A DNA stretch of 64,000 nt from CAINDZ01 sp964399195 (GTDB lineage Bacteria; Krumholzibacteriota; Krumholzibacteriia; LZORAL124-64-63). Both the position numbers and the translations under genes were made by a program. Position 1 is the first letter of the stretch, and each line of letters starts with the position of its first letter. Positions 21,236-29,813 of this stretch are shown piece by piece. The notes below the pieces were generated by a model. That model had not been told where the DNA came from, did no database searches, and worked only from the letters and a program-made list of their open reading frames with translations. The stretch is taken from positions 1 to 64,000 of the forward strand of contig CAYNPY010000009.1 of NCBI GenBank assembly GCA_964399195.1, written 5' to 3'.

Positions 21236-22042
21236 ATGCCCACCGCCGCCCGCCTCCCTGAGCCTCGCCCGCGCGCGCGCCTGTCCGTGCCCGCCGCGCC
21301 GTCGCCCGCGTTCCTTCTGACCGAGCAACTGCTCGAAGCCCGGCGCTGCAGCCGGCTGCCGACCAATCTGGCGGGCCCCGACGAGGACGTGAACATCTAC
21401 CTGGCGCTGCGCCTGGAGGCGTTCGCGCGCGCGGGCGTCGATCCCCGCGTCGTGCCGGGCCTGGACCCGTTGGTGCCGGGGCCGCCGCCGGGCCGAAGCC
21501 GCCGGGAGCGCGCGGACTGGTACCGGGCGAACGCCGATCACCGCCTCCTGAACCTGGGCCTGTTCGGCCGCGGCGACACGGCGCGGCGTCGCGACGTGCC
21601 GTGGGGCCTGTCGCGCGAGGAGGCGTTCGGGCGCGACCTGGCGATCGCGAAGGCGTGCTACGCGCTGGCGGCGGACCTGCTGGAGCGGGGACCCGGCGGC
21701 GGCACGGCAGCTGTCGCCGTGCTGAGGAAGCTCGCCGCCCGCGGCGACGACTATGTCCACGTGCTGGCCGTGCTGGCGGTGCGGCGCCTGGGGTTGGGCG
21801 CGCAACTGGACGAGCGGGACCTGGCGGAGTTGCTGGCGCCCCGCAGGACGCCGGCTGCGGCCGCGGTGGCCGACCTGCTGGCGAGCGTTCCTGCCGACGC
21901 CGCGGACGTCGTCCTGGACCTGTGGCTGGATTACCGCCGCGCGGGCGACCCGGCGCTGCGGCGCCGCGGCGAACGGCTGGCGCGCGCGGCCGGGCTGGCC
22001 TGGCCGCAGGACGGGGAGCCTACCGGATCCCGCAGAACTTGA
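21236..22042 (+). CDS. Hypothetical protein, helical-repeat-like
   Basis: 268 residues; I do not recognise the family. The ATG has GGAAGGAG 6 nt upstream. There is no signal peptide or membrane segment. After a basic N-terminus, the segment SRLPTNLAGPDEDVNIYLALRL could be a family signature. The second half (about 130-260) is built of Ala/Leu-rich helices such as AVAVLRKLAARGDDYVHVLAVLAVRRLG, compatible with a HEAT-like or solenoid fold. The final 23 bp overlap the 3' end of the gene on the other strand. Base composition is like its neighbours, and the reading frame looks genuine by its ribosome site and length. Confidence 0.6.
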   Translation: MPTAARLPEPRPRARLSVPAAPSPAFLLTEQLLEARRCSRLPTNLAGPDEDVNIYLALRLEAFARAGVDPRVVPGLDPLVPGPPPGRSRRERADWYRANADHRLLNLGLFGRGDTARRRDVPWGLSREEAFGRDLAIAKACYALAADLLERGPGGGTAAVAVLRKLAARGDDYVHVLAVLAVRRLGLGAQLDERDLAELLAPRRTPAAAAVADLLASVPADAADVVLDLWLDYRRAGDPALRRRGERLARAAGLAWPQDGEPTGSRRT

Positions 22043-23252
22043 GGATCTCGCCGTAGAGGACGCGCTCGCCGTGCGCGGCCAAGATCGCGTGGCCGCCGGT
22101 GGGGAACACCTGGAACCGCGACGCGCGGTTGTGCGCCTTCTTCTGCAGGAAGCGCAGCGAGTCGGGCGAGGCCCGGTCGTCGTCCTCGCACTGGGCGGCG
22201 TAGATCGGCACGCGGACGCGGCCGGCGCTGCTGCGCGCGGCGTCCATGCCCTCCAGCAGGTCGGCGTTCAGGCCGAGCAGGCGCCGGAACAGACCCAGGC
22301 GATGCAGGCGGAAGCGCACGATCTGCCGTTGGACCGCCGACACGCGCGGCATGAGCGCGGGCGCCAGGAGCACGAGGCTGTTGATCGCCTCGAGGCGGCT
22401 GGCCAGGTGCAGCGCCAGGGCCGCGCCGTAGCCCAAGCCCACCACGTGCAGGTTCCCGCCGCCGCGGCTGAGCATCCGGCAGCGCTGCCCCGCCTGCAGC
22501 AGCGAGGACTCCCACGAGGCGTGGCTGACCGCATCCGGCACGGCGCCCAGTTCCGGCAGGCGCAGCACCCAGACGTTGCAATCGTTGTCGCCCAGGTGCC
22601 GGGCCAGCCCGCGCAGGTCCGCCGGCCCCGTGGACATCCCGTGGATGAGCAGGAAGGAGGCGCGGGCGTTCTCGCGCACGCGCAGGAACGTGCGGTCTTC
22701 CTCGGGAATGCGACGACCCGACTCGAACGCCGCGATCAGCTTCTGGTGCGTGCGCAGGGTCATCAGCTGGCCGCGCGCGGTGTCCTCGCGGTCGCCGCGC
22801 GTGCGCGCCAGGTCCCAGGCGGTGAGCGCCAGCGCGCGGGCCTCGGGCGTGACCGCGGGCTCGGCCGGCATCGGTTCCGGGGCCGCCGGCGCGCCGTTGC
22901 GCGGGAGACCGGCGCGGGCCGCCGACGTCGGCGCGTCGGCCGGGGAGTATGACGACGGGGCCTGCGGCCGGGACGGACCGGGGCGCCGCCCCTGCCCGCC
23001 CCGCTCACCCTGACCGCCGCGGCCGCCACGGTCGCCGCGCCCGGCGCGATCGCCCTGCCCGGGGCGATCGTTGGGGCGCGCGCGATCGCCCCTGTCGTCC
23101 GGCGCGCCGCTCCCGTCGGCCGGCACGCGGCTGAGCCGACCGGGTTCGCGGCCGACCCCGCGCAGCCGCTGACCGCGGCGCGGCCCGCCGCCGCCGCGAC
23201 CGCCCTGGCCGCCCTGGTTGTCGCCCTGGGAACGGGAACCGCCGTCGTTCAC
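22020..23252 (-). CDS. Alpha/beta-hydrolase-fold protein with Gly/Arg-rich N-terminus, nucleophile missing
   Basis: 410 residues. The first 100 are a disordered Gly/Arg/Gln stretch with repeated RGG-like units (GGRGGGG, GDRGGRGGQGERGGQG), the sort of segment that binds RNA or phase-separates in other proteins. From about 190 it follows a carboxylesterase layout: FLLIHGMSTGPADLRGLARHL, a central strand and elbow, then a C-terminal PTGGHAIL with the expected His. The nucleophile elbow reads GLGYG with Gly274 where GHSMG would place the catalytic Ser, so hydrolysis by the normal triad is unlikely. The GTG start has AGGA 8 nt upstream. The 3' end overlaps the opposite gene by 23 bp. Confidence 0.75.
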   Translation of the reverse strand: MNDGGSRSQGDNQGGQGGRGGGGPRRGQRLRGVGREPGRLSRVPADGSGAPDDRGDRARPNDRPGQGDRAGRGDRGGRGGQGERGGQGRRPGPSRPQAPSSYSPADAPTSAARAGLPRNGAPAAPEPMPAEPAVTPEARALALTAWDLARTRGDREDTARGQLMTLRTHQKLIAAFESGRRIPEEDRTFLRVRENARASFLLIHGMSTGPADLRGLARHLGDNDCNVWVLRLPELGAVPDAVSHASWESSLLQAGQRCRMLSRGGGNLHVVGLGYGAALALHLASRLEAINSLVLLAPALMPRVSAVQRQIVRFRLHRLGLFRRLLGLNADLLEGMDAARSSAGRVRVPIYAAQCEDDDRASPDSLRFLQKKAHNRASRFQVFPTGGHAILAAHGERVLYGEILKFCGIR

Positions 23253-23384
23253 GCGCGCATCCTGTCAGTCAGCGTCCATGGTTGATGTCGGGCAATAAAT
23301 ACGGCCTCGGGCCGCCCGGCGCCAGCGGCGATTGGCCGCACCGCGCCCCCCGCGGCGGCGGGCACGATCTCGACGGCACGCCTC

Positions 23385-24536
23385 TCAGCGCACGGGGGCC
23401 TCCGCCACCTCGCCCAGCAGCGCGTCCAGGCGCGGTCCGATGCGCGCCCAGGTCCAGCCGTCGGCCAGCGTCTGCAGGCCGCAGACGTGGCCACAGGCTC
23501 CGCCCGAGATCAGATCCGTCAGCAGGCCCTCCAGCCCGGCCTGGTCGCCGTAGAAGTGGCGGCCCCGGCAAGCCGGTCCGTACAGCGAGGGATAGACCTG
23601 GCCGCGCGGCAGCACGGCGTAGGCGCCGGCGTGGATCGCCTCGGCCACCGAGATGCCGAAGTATTCGTGCGCCGCGCAGCTGACGACGATGTCCGCGGCC
23701 CGGAGCCACGCCTCGTACGTGCGGCGCTCGGGGATCCAGGCGAAGGCGCGGCAGCGCGCGCCCAGGCGCTCGGCGACCGGGGCGAACACCGCTTCCTGTC
23801 CCGCCGGATCGCCCAACAGCGCCACCTCGAAGTCCAGTCCGCGCTCGAGCAGCGCCTCCAGCGCGCGCGCGAACATCTCCGGACGCTTGTCGAACTCCCA
23901 GCGGTGGTTCCACAGGAGCAGGTGCCGCTGCCCGCGCGGCCACGGCAGGGCTTCGGACTCTTCGCACGGTCCGCCGCGGTACTGCGAGAAATGTCCCGGC
24001 GGCAGCGGCGCCCGTTCGAGTCCGACCGGGATCACCTCGCTGCGCGCGTGGATGCGCGCGGGGACGTCCTTCGGCACCGCCTCCGGCATGCGGTTGAGGA
24101 ACCCCGGGATGGCCTCCAGGAACACGTCGCGGTGCCATTCGGAATTGAACACGACGCGGTCGGCCGCCAGGCAGCTGATGATGTTGGTGAACCCGAAGTG
24201 GAAGTCGAACTCCTCGAGCGGGCTGAGCGGATACGTCAGTTGGTTCTCGTGCATGTAGAGCACGACCGGCACGCGGTCCAGGGGCGGGCGGAGCAGCCCG
24301 CGCAGGTCGGCGACGTTGAGGAAGCCCGTCGTCAGGATCAGGTCGGCCCGCGGCGGCTGCGCATTGAGCCGGTCGGCGAACCACGCCGCCGCCGCCCGCA
24401 TGCGCCATTTCCAGAACCGTCCGGGCAGCGCCAGCACCTTGTACCGGTGCCGGGAGCAGCCGAGCAGGCCCTCGCGGAACGCGCGGTGCGAACCGTCGTC
24501 CCACGGTTCGAGAAAGATTATCTCTTTTGAAGTCAA
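23385..24536 (-). CDS. tRNA-queuosine alpha-mannosyltransferase-type glycosyltransferase (DUF3524/GTDC1)
   Basis: 383 residues. The N-terminal half carries the DUF3524 pattern seen in animal GTDC1/QTMAN: LEPWDDGSHRAFREGLL, ALPGRFWKWRMR, TTGFLNVADLRGLL, YMHENQLTYPL, FHFGFTNIISCLAADRVVFNSEWH and RIHARSEVIPVG. The C-terminal half is a GT-B domain with LLWNHRWEFDKRPEMFARAL and the nucleotide-sugar-binding CAAHEYFGISVAEAIHAG. The animal enzyme mannosylates queuosine in tRNA-Asp from GDP-mannose; assuming the same for this protein is inference, supported by queF and queG in the same window. The start is TTG at 24536 with GAAAGG 9 nt upstream; no ATG gives the family N-terminus. Confidence 0.85.
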   Translation of the reverse strand: MTSKEIIFLEPWDDGSHRAFREGLLGCSRHRYKVLALPGRFWKWRMRAAAAWFADRLNAQPPRADLILTTGFLNVADLRGLLRPPLDRVPVVLYMHENQLTYPLSPLEEFDFHFGFTNIISCLAADRVVFNSEWHRDVFLEAIPGFLNRMPEAVPKDVPARIHARSEVIPVGLERAPLPPGHFSQYRGGPCEESEALPWPRGQRHLLLWNHRWEFDKRPEMFARALEALLERGLDFEVALLGDPAGQEAVFAPVAERLGARCRAFAWIPERRTYEAWLRAADIVVSCAAHEYFGISVAEAIHAGAYAVLPRGQVYPSLYGPACRGRHFYGDQAGLEGLLTDLISGGACGHVCGLQTLADGWTWARIGPRLDALLGEVAEAPVR

Positions 24537-24620
24537 GAAGATACGCCTTTCCGAGCCGTGACCGGGCGGCCGCCCCCCCGCGCCATCACGACGCGTTTTG
24601 TTGATTCAACAGGTGCGATA

Positions 24621-24649
24621 TTGATCAAAGCGCAGATCTAGCGTACCAT
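24621..24649 (+). promoter_or_regulatory. Candidate promoter of the subtilase gene
   Basis: TTGATC (24621-24626), 17-bp spacer, TACCAT (24644-24649), in the only A+T-rich patch of the region. The -35 overlaps the palindrome TTGATCAA (24621-24628), and a second palindrome GTTGATTCAAC lies just upstream (24600-24610), which could be operator half-sites. The leader would be about 175 nt and contains the 18-bp self-complementary GCCGGGCCCGGGCCCGGC at 24732-24749. Confidence 0.4.
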
Positions 24650-24830
24650 TATTAGGCTCTAGTTCGCGCATTTTCAACGTCCGGGAGCGGTCCGGGGGAT
24701 CGTTTCCGCACCGCCGCGCGGCGCCGACCGCGCCGGGCCCGGGCCCGGCGGTCGAGGCGCGCACCCGAACCACGGCCGGACATCCGTTCCGGAGCAGGGC
24801 CGCCGGCGCCGGCGGCCAAGGGGAGAACTC

Positions 24831-27800
24831 ATGAAGAAGTCGTCGCTCGTCGTCCTGTTCGCCCTCGCGCTGGGCGTGGCCTTCGGCGCTCCGTCCGACG
24901 CGGCGGCCGGCGCCCCGGTGCCGGTCCCCGGGCGGGTGCTCGTCGCCTTCGAACCCGGCTTCGTCCCGGCGGTGGACAAGGCCGCCGGCCGGCTCGCGAC
25001 GGGCGTCGGCGAACTGGACGCCGTGCTGGCCGCCGCGGGCGCGTCCGGGCTGGAGCCCCTCTTCGCCGCCCCGGCCGGCGCCGGCAAGAACGACGGCTTG
25101 TACCGCGAGTTCGCGCGCCATTACCTGGTCGAGCACGCCGACCCGCGCGGCAACGACGCGGTCATCGCGGCGCTCGAGTCCCTCCCGTTCGTCGAGAGCG
25201 CCGAATCCGATCTGCAGTTGGCGGCGCACGGCACCGCCTTCCTGCCGAACGACCTGAACAACCAGTGGTACCTGCGCAACCTGACGACCGGCGGCGGCGA
25301 CATCCGCGCGATCGGCGGCTGGGCGGAGTCCCTGGGCGATTCGAACATCATCGTGGCCGTGCTGGACACGGGCGTCGACTGGCAGCATCCCGATCTGGGC
25401 GGACCGCACCCGGACAAGGTGAACGGCGCGCTGTGGACCAACTGGGAGGAGTACTACGGCACGACCGGCATGGACGACGACGGCAACGGCTTCGTCGACG
25501 ACATCCGCGGCTGGGATTTCGTCAACGTGTCCGGGACGCTGGTGTACCCGGGCGAGGACGCGGGGCCGGCGGACAACGACCCGATGGACTTCAACGGGCA
25601 CGGCACGCTGGTCTCCGGCTGCATCGCGCCGCTGACCAACAACGGCGTCGGCATCGCGGCCGTCGCTCCCGGCTGCAAGGTCATGGCGATCCGCATCGGC
25701 TTCCAGAACACCGACGGGCTCGGCGTCTCGTACGCGTCGCTGATGGCTTCGGGCTTCATGTACGCGGTGAACAACGGCGCCAAGATCATCAACCTGTCCT
25801 ACGGCACCGGCTTCACGACGGCCTTTGCCAACGCCATCAACGCGGCCCTGAACGCCGGGCTGGTGATCTGCGCCTCGGCCGGCAATGACGGCGACGAGGT
25901 CGCCGGCTACCTGCAGGGCCTCTCCGACAGCCGCATCCTGGCGGTGGCGGCCACCGGCTCGGGCGACACCAAGACGGACTTCTCCAGCTACGGCACCTGG
26001 GTCGACATCTCCGCGCCCGGCGAGGGCATCTACACGACTGCGTACAACCAGTCCACCGGCACCAGCACCTACGACTCGACGCAGGGCACCAGCTTCTCGA
26101 GCCCCATCGCGGCGGGCGCCTGCGCGCTGATCTGGTCGGCGCACCCGTCCTGGACGTCGTCGCAGGTGGCGGCGCTGATCCGCTCCAGCGCCGACCCGCT
26201 CGACGCCCTCAATCCCGCCTACGCCGGCAAGCTGGGCGCCGGGCGCGTCAACCTGCTCAAGGCGCTGGGCGACAACGTGCACCAGTTCCCGCAGGAGTTC
26301 CCGACCCTGTTCGACGCGATGAACGGCGCCGCGGCCGGGGACACGGTCAAGGTGCGGGGCGACGTCGTGGTCAGCGCGCCGTTCACCGTGATCGGCAAGG
26401 GCCTGAAGATCTTCGGCGGCTACGACGCGAGCTATGCGTCGCGCGACCTGGGCGACGGGCGCACGCTGGTGACCGGCGGCGGCGGGGTGCAGCTGACCTT
26501 CCTCGGCGACATCACGGCGACGACCGAAGTCGACGGCTTCGAGATCACCGGCGGCACCGGCCAGAACATGAACATCATCGCCCCGGGCACGCGCTGCGCC
26601 GGCGGCGTGCTGGTCAACCAGGTCTCGCCGGTCCTGCGCAACCTGAAGATCCACGGCAACACCGTGGGCAGCGGCAGCCAGCTGGGCTGCGGCGGCGGCC
26701 TGCTGCTGGCGAACTCGTCGTCGCTGGTCGAGAACTGCGAGATCACGGGCAATACCGCGATCTATGGCGGCGGCGTCTTCGTCTCGGGCGGCTCGCCGAC
26801 CTTCGTGGACTGCGTGATCACCGACAACGTGCTGCTGGCGGGCAACCCGACGTACGCGCCGCGCGGCGGCGGCTTCTACGCGCACGGCTCCACAGCGGCC
26901 CTGCTGGGCTGCGAGGTCAGCGGCCACCTGGACGCCGATCTGGGCGGCGGCATCTATGCCGGCGGCGCGGGCCCGATGTCGGCGCTGACGATCGACAACT
27001 GCACGGTGTCGGGCAACACGGCGAAGACCGGCGGCGGCGGCCTCTACCAGACCGGCGGCGCGCTCAACGCCTCGTCCACCGTGTTCGAAGGCAACGGCAA
27101 GACGCCGGCTTCGAGCTTCATGTACGGCGGCGGCCTGCAGGCCACCGGCGGCGCGCTGACCACGCTCGTCGACCTTACCGTCCGCAACAACCAGGCGCAG
27201 GTGGGCGGCGGCGTGGCGCTGGTCGGCTGCACCGATGCGACCATCGACGGCAGCGTGGTGTACGGCAACACGGGCCAGTTCTGGGCCGGCGGCATCCTGT
27301 TCGAGAACTGCCCCAACAGCGGCATCACCTCGAACACCGTCTACGGCAACACCGGCGGCGCCGGCGCCGGCGGCGTCTACGTCGCGAACTGCGTCCCGGT
27401 GGTCAGCCACAACATCTCGGCCGGGAACCTCGGCGGCGCGACGTTCGGCAACGGCTTCGCGTTCTCGGGCGCGGCGGTGACGCCGACCTGCAACGACGTG
27501 CACGGCAACGCCGGCAGCGGCTGGACGGGGATCACGGACCCGACCGGAACCGGCGGCAACATCGCCGTCGACCCGCTGTTCTGCGACGCGGCGGGCGGCA
27601 ACTTCCAGCTGCAGTCGGCCTCGGCGTGCCGGCCGGAGAACAGCGGCGCCTGCGGGCTGATCGGCGCCCTGCTCGGTTCGTGCGGGGCCTCGGCGGTGCC
27701 GGGTGGCCAGGAGGCGGTGCCGGCGGCTTTCCGCGTCGAGCAGAACTTCCCCAACCCGTTCAACCCGCAGACGACGATCCGCTTCGCGCTGCCGGCGGCC

Positions 27801-28001
27801 GCGCGCACCACGGTCAGCATCTTCGACGTCGCCGGACGGCACGTCCGCACGCTGCTCGACGAGGAGCTGGCCGCCCAGGTGCACCAGGTGACCTGGGCCG
27901 GCGACGACGCGAAGGGCCAGCCGGTGGCGGCCGGCGTCTACTTCTACGAGGTCAGCGGCGGCGGGCACCGGGCCGTCGGGCGCATGGCCTTGGTCAAATA
28001 G
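24831..28001 (+). CDS. Secreted subtilisin-like serine protease with beta-helix and sorting domain
   Basis: 1056 residues. A signal peptide (1-25) precedes a propeptide-like region and an S8 peptidase domain whose triad is readable: Asp179 in VLDTGVDW, His257 in NGHGTLVSG and Ser421 in GTSFSSPIAAG. Residues about 500-950 form a run of Gly-rich units (GGGVFVSGG, GGGFYAHG, GGGIYAGG, GGGLYQTGG and so on), the pattern of a right-handed parallel beta-helix as in polymorphic outer-membrane proteins. The C-terminus is a FlgD-Ig-like sorting domain (FPNPFNPQTT, ending MALVK). AAGGGGAG precedes the ATG. It is likely exported to the cell surface or medium; the beta-helix may bind polysaccharide. A strong terminator follows. 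Confidence 0.92.
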   Translation: MKKSSLVVLFALALGVAFGAPSDAAAGAPVPVPGRVLVAFEPGFVPAVDKAAGRLATGVGELDAVLAAAGASGLEPLFAAPAGAGKNDGLYREFARHYLVEHADPRGNDAVIAALESLPFVESAESDLQLAAHGTAFLPNDLNNQWYLRNLTTGGGDIRAIGGWAESLGDSNIIVAVLDTGVDWQHPDLGGPHPDKVNGALWTNWEEYYGTTGMDDDGNGFVDDIRGWDFVNVSGTLVYPGEDAGPADNDPMDFNGHGTLVSGCIAPLTNNGVGIAAVAPGCKVMAIRIGFQNTDGLGVSYASLMASGFMYAVNNGAKIINLSYGTGFTTAFANAINAALNAGLVICASAGNDGDEVAGYLQGLSDSRILAVAATGSGDTKTDFSSYGTWVDISAPGEGIYTTAYNQSTGTSTYDSTQGTSFSSPIAAGACALIWSAHPSWTSSQVAALIRSSADPLDALNPAYAGKLGAGRVNLLKALGDNVHQFPQEFPTLFDAMNGAAAGDTVKVRGDVVVSAPFTVIGKGLKIFGGYDASYASRDLGDGRTLVTGGGGVQLTFLGDITATTEVDGFEITGGTGQNMNIIAPGTRCAGGVLVNQVSPVLRNLKIHGNTVGSGSQLGCGGGLLLANSSSLVENCEITGNTAIYGGGVFVSGGSPTFVDCVITDNVLLAGNPTYAPRGGGFYAHGSTAALLGCEVSGHLDADLGGGIYAGGAGPMSALTIDNCTVSGNTAKTGGGGLYQTGGALNASSTVFEGNGKTPASSFMYGGGLQATGGALTTLVDLTVRNNQAQVGGGVALVGCTDATIDGSVVYGNTGQFWAGGILFENCPNSGITSNTVYGNTGGAGAGGVYVANCVPVVSHNISAGNLGGATFGNGFAFSGAAVTPTCNDVHGNAGSGWTGITDPTGTGGNIAVDPLFCDAAGGNFQLQSASACRPENSGACGLIGALLGSCGASAVPGGQEAVPAAFRVEQNFPNPFNPQTTIRFALPAAARTTVSIFDVAGRHVRTLLDEELAAQVHQVTWAGDDAKGQPVAAGVYFYEVSGGGHRAVGRMALVK

Positions 28002-28023
28002 TCGCGGTTCCGCGCGGCTTCCG

Positions 28024-28051
28024 GGGGCCCCCGTCGGCGGATGGGGGCCCC
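28024..28051 (+). terminator. Subtilase gene terminator
   Basis: A 12-bp stem, GGGGCCCCCGTC with GATGGGGGCCCC (one G-U pair), and a 4-nt loop, 22 nt after the stop. Confidence 0.65.
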
Positions 28052-28146
28052 TTGACGTACCATGATCGATTCTTCGTTTTCGAATTATTTCCTGTCACAC
28101 GCTCAGAACAATTTGGACGCCACCTCCTTTTTTTGCCGTTTCGCAC

Positions 28147-28175
28147 TTGAAGCTGCCGCCGGGATCTGGCATGCT
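28147..28175 (+). promoter_or_regulatory. Candidate promoter of the PPC-like protein gene
   Basis: TTGAAG (28147-28152), 17-bp spacer, CATGCT (28170-28175). The -35 is good and the -10 weak. The predicted leader is about 120 nt, ending in a GGGGGAAG ribosome site. Confidence 0.35.
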
Positions 28176-28302
28176 CCACCGTAGGTGGTTTGTGCGCCCG
28201 CCGGAACCCGGATTCCGGCCGGGGCGCGGACGGCCAGGGCGCCGTGGCGGCTTCGTGCGGCGGCGCCGCAAATGTCGAGTCTCTGCACAGGGGGGAAGAT
28301 CC

Positions 28303-29250
28303 ATGCGCATCTTGAAATCGATCCTGACCGCGGCCCTGGTCCTTTCGCTGGCCGGCGCCGCCTTCGCCGCCGACCTGCACGACACGACCAAGATCCCCGT
28401 CAACAAGGCTCCCGGCATCGGCATCACCGGCTCGCAGGGCCTGCTGGACTGCAGCGGCGCCATCGAGGTCGACCTGAACGTCGGCGTCTACAACGGCACG
28501 ACGGTGGGCGCGCCCAACAACGTGACCTTCTACGGCTGCAGCGCCTGGAACGAGGGCGGCGGCGAGGTCGTCTATCGCGTGACCTTCCCCGCCGACGTGA
28601 CCTGGGAAGTCGGCCTGAGCGGCCTGTCGGCCGACCTGGACCTGGCCGTGCTGGACGCCTGCGACGAGAGCCTCGGCTGCCTCATCGTGGTCGACAGCGG
28701 CGTCTACGTGTCCGAGCCCTACCCCGGCGAGTTCTACTTCGTGGTGGACGGCTACAACGGCGCCAGCGGCCCCTTCACGCTCACCTTCACGACCACGCCG
28801 TACGTGGCGCCGCCGACGATCTGCGAGCTGATCCAGGACGTGACCGGCACGTACTTCATGGGCGACACCTGCGACGGCTACAACAACATCGCCACCGACG
28901 CCTGCGGGACGTACACCGAGAACGGCCTCGAGCACTACTACGAGATCCAGGTTCCGGCGGGCTGCTTCTTCACGGCCAACGTGACGTACGACACCGAGGA
29001 CGGCGCCCTGTGGGTGCTCGACGGCTGCGACCCGGGCTACACCTGCGTGGGCTACGCGGACGACACCTTCGGCGGGCAGATGGAAACCGTCACCTACACC
29101 AACACGACCGGCGCGATGCAGACGGTGATCCTGGTCCTCGACTCGTGGGGCACGGCCGCCTGCGGCACGTACCAGTTCGAGTTCGTCAGCGACTGCGCCG
29201 TGGCGACCGAAGTCGAGTCGTTCGGCGGCGTGAAGGCGATGTTCCGTTAG
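28303..29250 (+). CDS. Secreted protein with two PPC-like beta domains
   Basis: 315 residues. A clean signal peptide ends around AGAAFAAD (about 1-23). Two similar beta-sandwich units follow (about 48-165 and 175-300), each starting with a Cys-containing strand and containing DLDLAVLDAC or GALWVLDGC, then YPGEFYFVVDG- or VILVLDSWG-type strands. This resembles bacterial pre-peptidase C-terminal domains, which accompany secreted enzymes, but here they stand alone. Eleven or more cysteines suggest disulphides outside the cytoplasm. No sorting domain is present. GGGGGAAG lies upstream of the ATG and a UUCG hairpin terminator follows, so it is a single-gene unit. Function unknown. Confidence 0.72.
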   Translation: MRILKSILTAALVLSLAGAAFAADLHDTTKIPVNKAPGIGITGSQGLLDCSGAIEVDLNVGVYNGTTVGAPNNVTFYGCSAWNEGGGEVVYRVTFPADVTWEVGLSGLSADLDLAVLDACDESLGCLIVVDSGVYVSEPYPGEFYFVVDGYNGASGPFTLTFTTTPYVAPPTICELIQDVTGTYFMGDTCDGYNNIATDACGTYTENGLEHYYEIQVPAGCFFTANVTYDTEDGALWVLDGCDPGYTCVGYADDTFGGQMETVTYTNTTGAMQTVILVLDSWGTAACGTYQFEFVSDCAVATEVESFGGVKAMFR

Positions 29251-29291
29251 GACCCGCCTGAGCACGCTCGGCCTGACCGGCCGCGCGCAAG

Positions 29292-29319
29292 AGGGCCCCG
29301 GGGTTCGCCCCGGGGCCCT
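29292..29319 (+). terminator. Terminator with UUCG tetraloop
   Basis: A perfect 12-bp stem AGGGCCCCGGGG / CCCCGGGGCCCT closed by TTCG, an exceptionally stable loop, 41 nt after the stop at 29250. A weakly T-rich TGTGCCTTGT follows. Confidence 0.75.
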
Positions 29320-29429
29320 GTGCCTTGTCCGGCCGCCGGCGGCACGGTACCTTGGCGGTCGGCAATCCCCCGCGGCCGACGCGCGCCCTGCCGTCGCGCC
29401 GCCGAACCCGAGCCCCCGCGAGGAATCCG

Positions 29430-29813
29430 ATGGCCACCCGCCCGTCCCGCAAGCTCCAGACGTTCGCCAACCCGCACCCGGAGCGGGACTACGAGATCGA
29501 GTTCGACTGCCCGGAGTTCACCTGCCTGTGCCCCCTGACCGGCCAGCCCGACTTCGCCCGCTTCCTGATCACCTACGTCCCGGACCGCAAGTGTGTGGAA
29601 CTGAAGTCGCTGAAGCTCTACCTGTGGTCCTACCGCGACCAGGGCGCCTTCCACGAGAAGGTGACCAACCAGATCGCGGACGATTTGGTCACGGCGCTGC
29701 GGCCGCGGCGCCTGGATGTCCGCGGCGAGTGGTTCGTGCGCGGCGGGATCGCGACGGTGGTCAAGGTCTCGCACGACGGCAGCGCACCGGCCCGGGCCCG
29801 GTCGAAGCGCTGA
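29430..29813 (+). CDS. queF: preQ0 reductase (NADPH-dependent 7-cyano-7-deazaguanine reductase)
   Basis: Reduces the nitrile of preQ0 to preQ1, the precursor inserted into tRNA for queuosine. At 127 residues it is the short, unimodular type. Cys34 in CLCPLTGQPDF is the nucleophile that forms the thioimide; ELKSLKLYLWSYR (57-69) is the QueF motif that binds NADPH, and FHE (73-75) follows. GAGGA lies just upstream of the ATG. No queC, queD or queE is adjacent and I see no preQ1 riboswitch in front. It stands alone between a terminator and the next secreted-protease gene. Confidence 0.96.
   Translation: MATRPSRKLQTFANPHPERDYEIEFDCPEFTCLCPLTGQPDFARFLITYVPDRKCVELKSLKLYLWSYRDQGAFHEKVTNQIADDLVTALRPRRLDVRGEWFVRGGIATVVKVSHDGSAPARARSKR

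Larger units (their letters stand above)
28002..28302. other. Intergenic region between subtilase and PPC-like protein
   Basis: 301 bp holding the subtilase terminator (28024-28051), an unusually A+T-rich stretch (28060-28140) and a candidate promoter (28147-28175). No further reading frame with a ribosome site was found. Confidence 0.4.

Noticed and set aside
24606..27968. Long minus-strand frame opposite the subtilase
   Set aside because: A shadow of a repeat-rich gene; Val/Ala/Arg/Asp-rich with no ribosome site or homology.
29320..29429. preQ1 riboswitch in front of queF
   Set aside because: I see no A-rich tail with a short GC hairpin of the preQ1-I or preQ1-II type; only a ribosome site.
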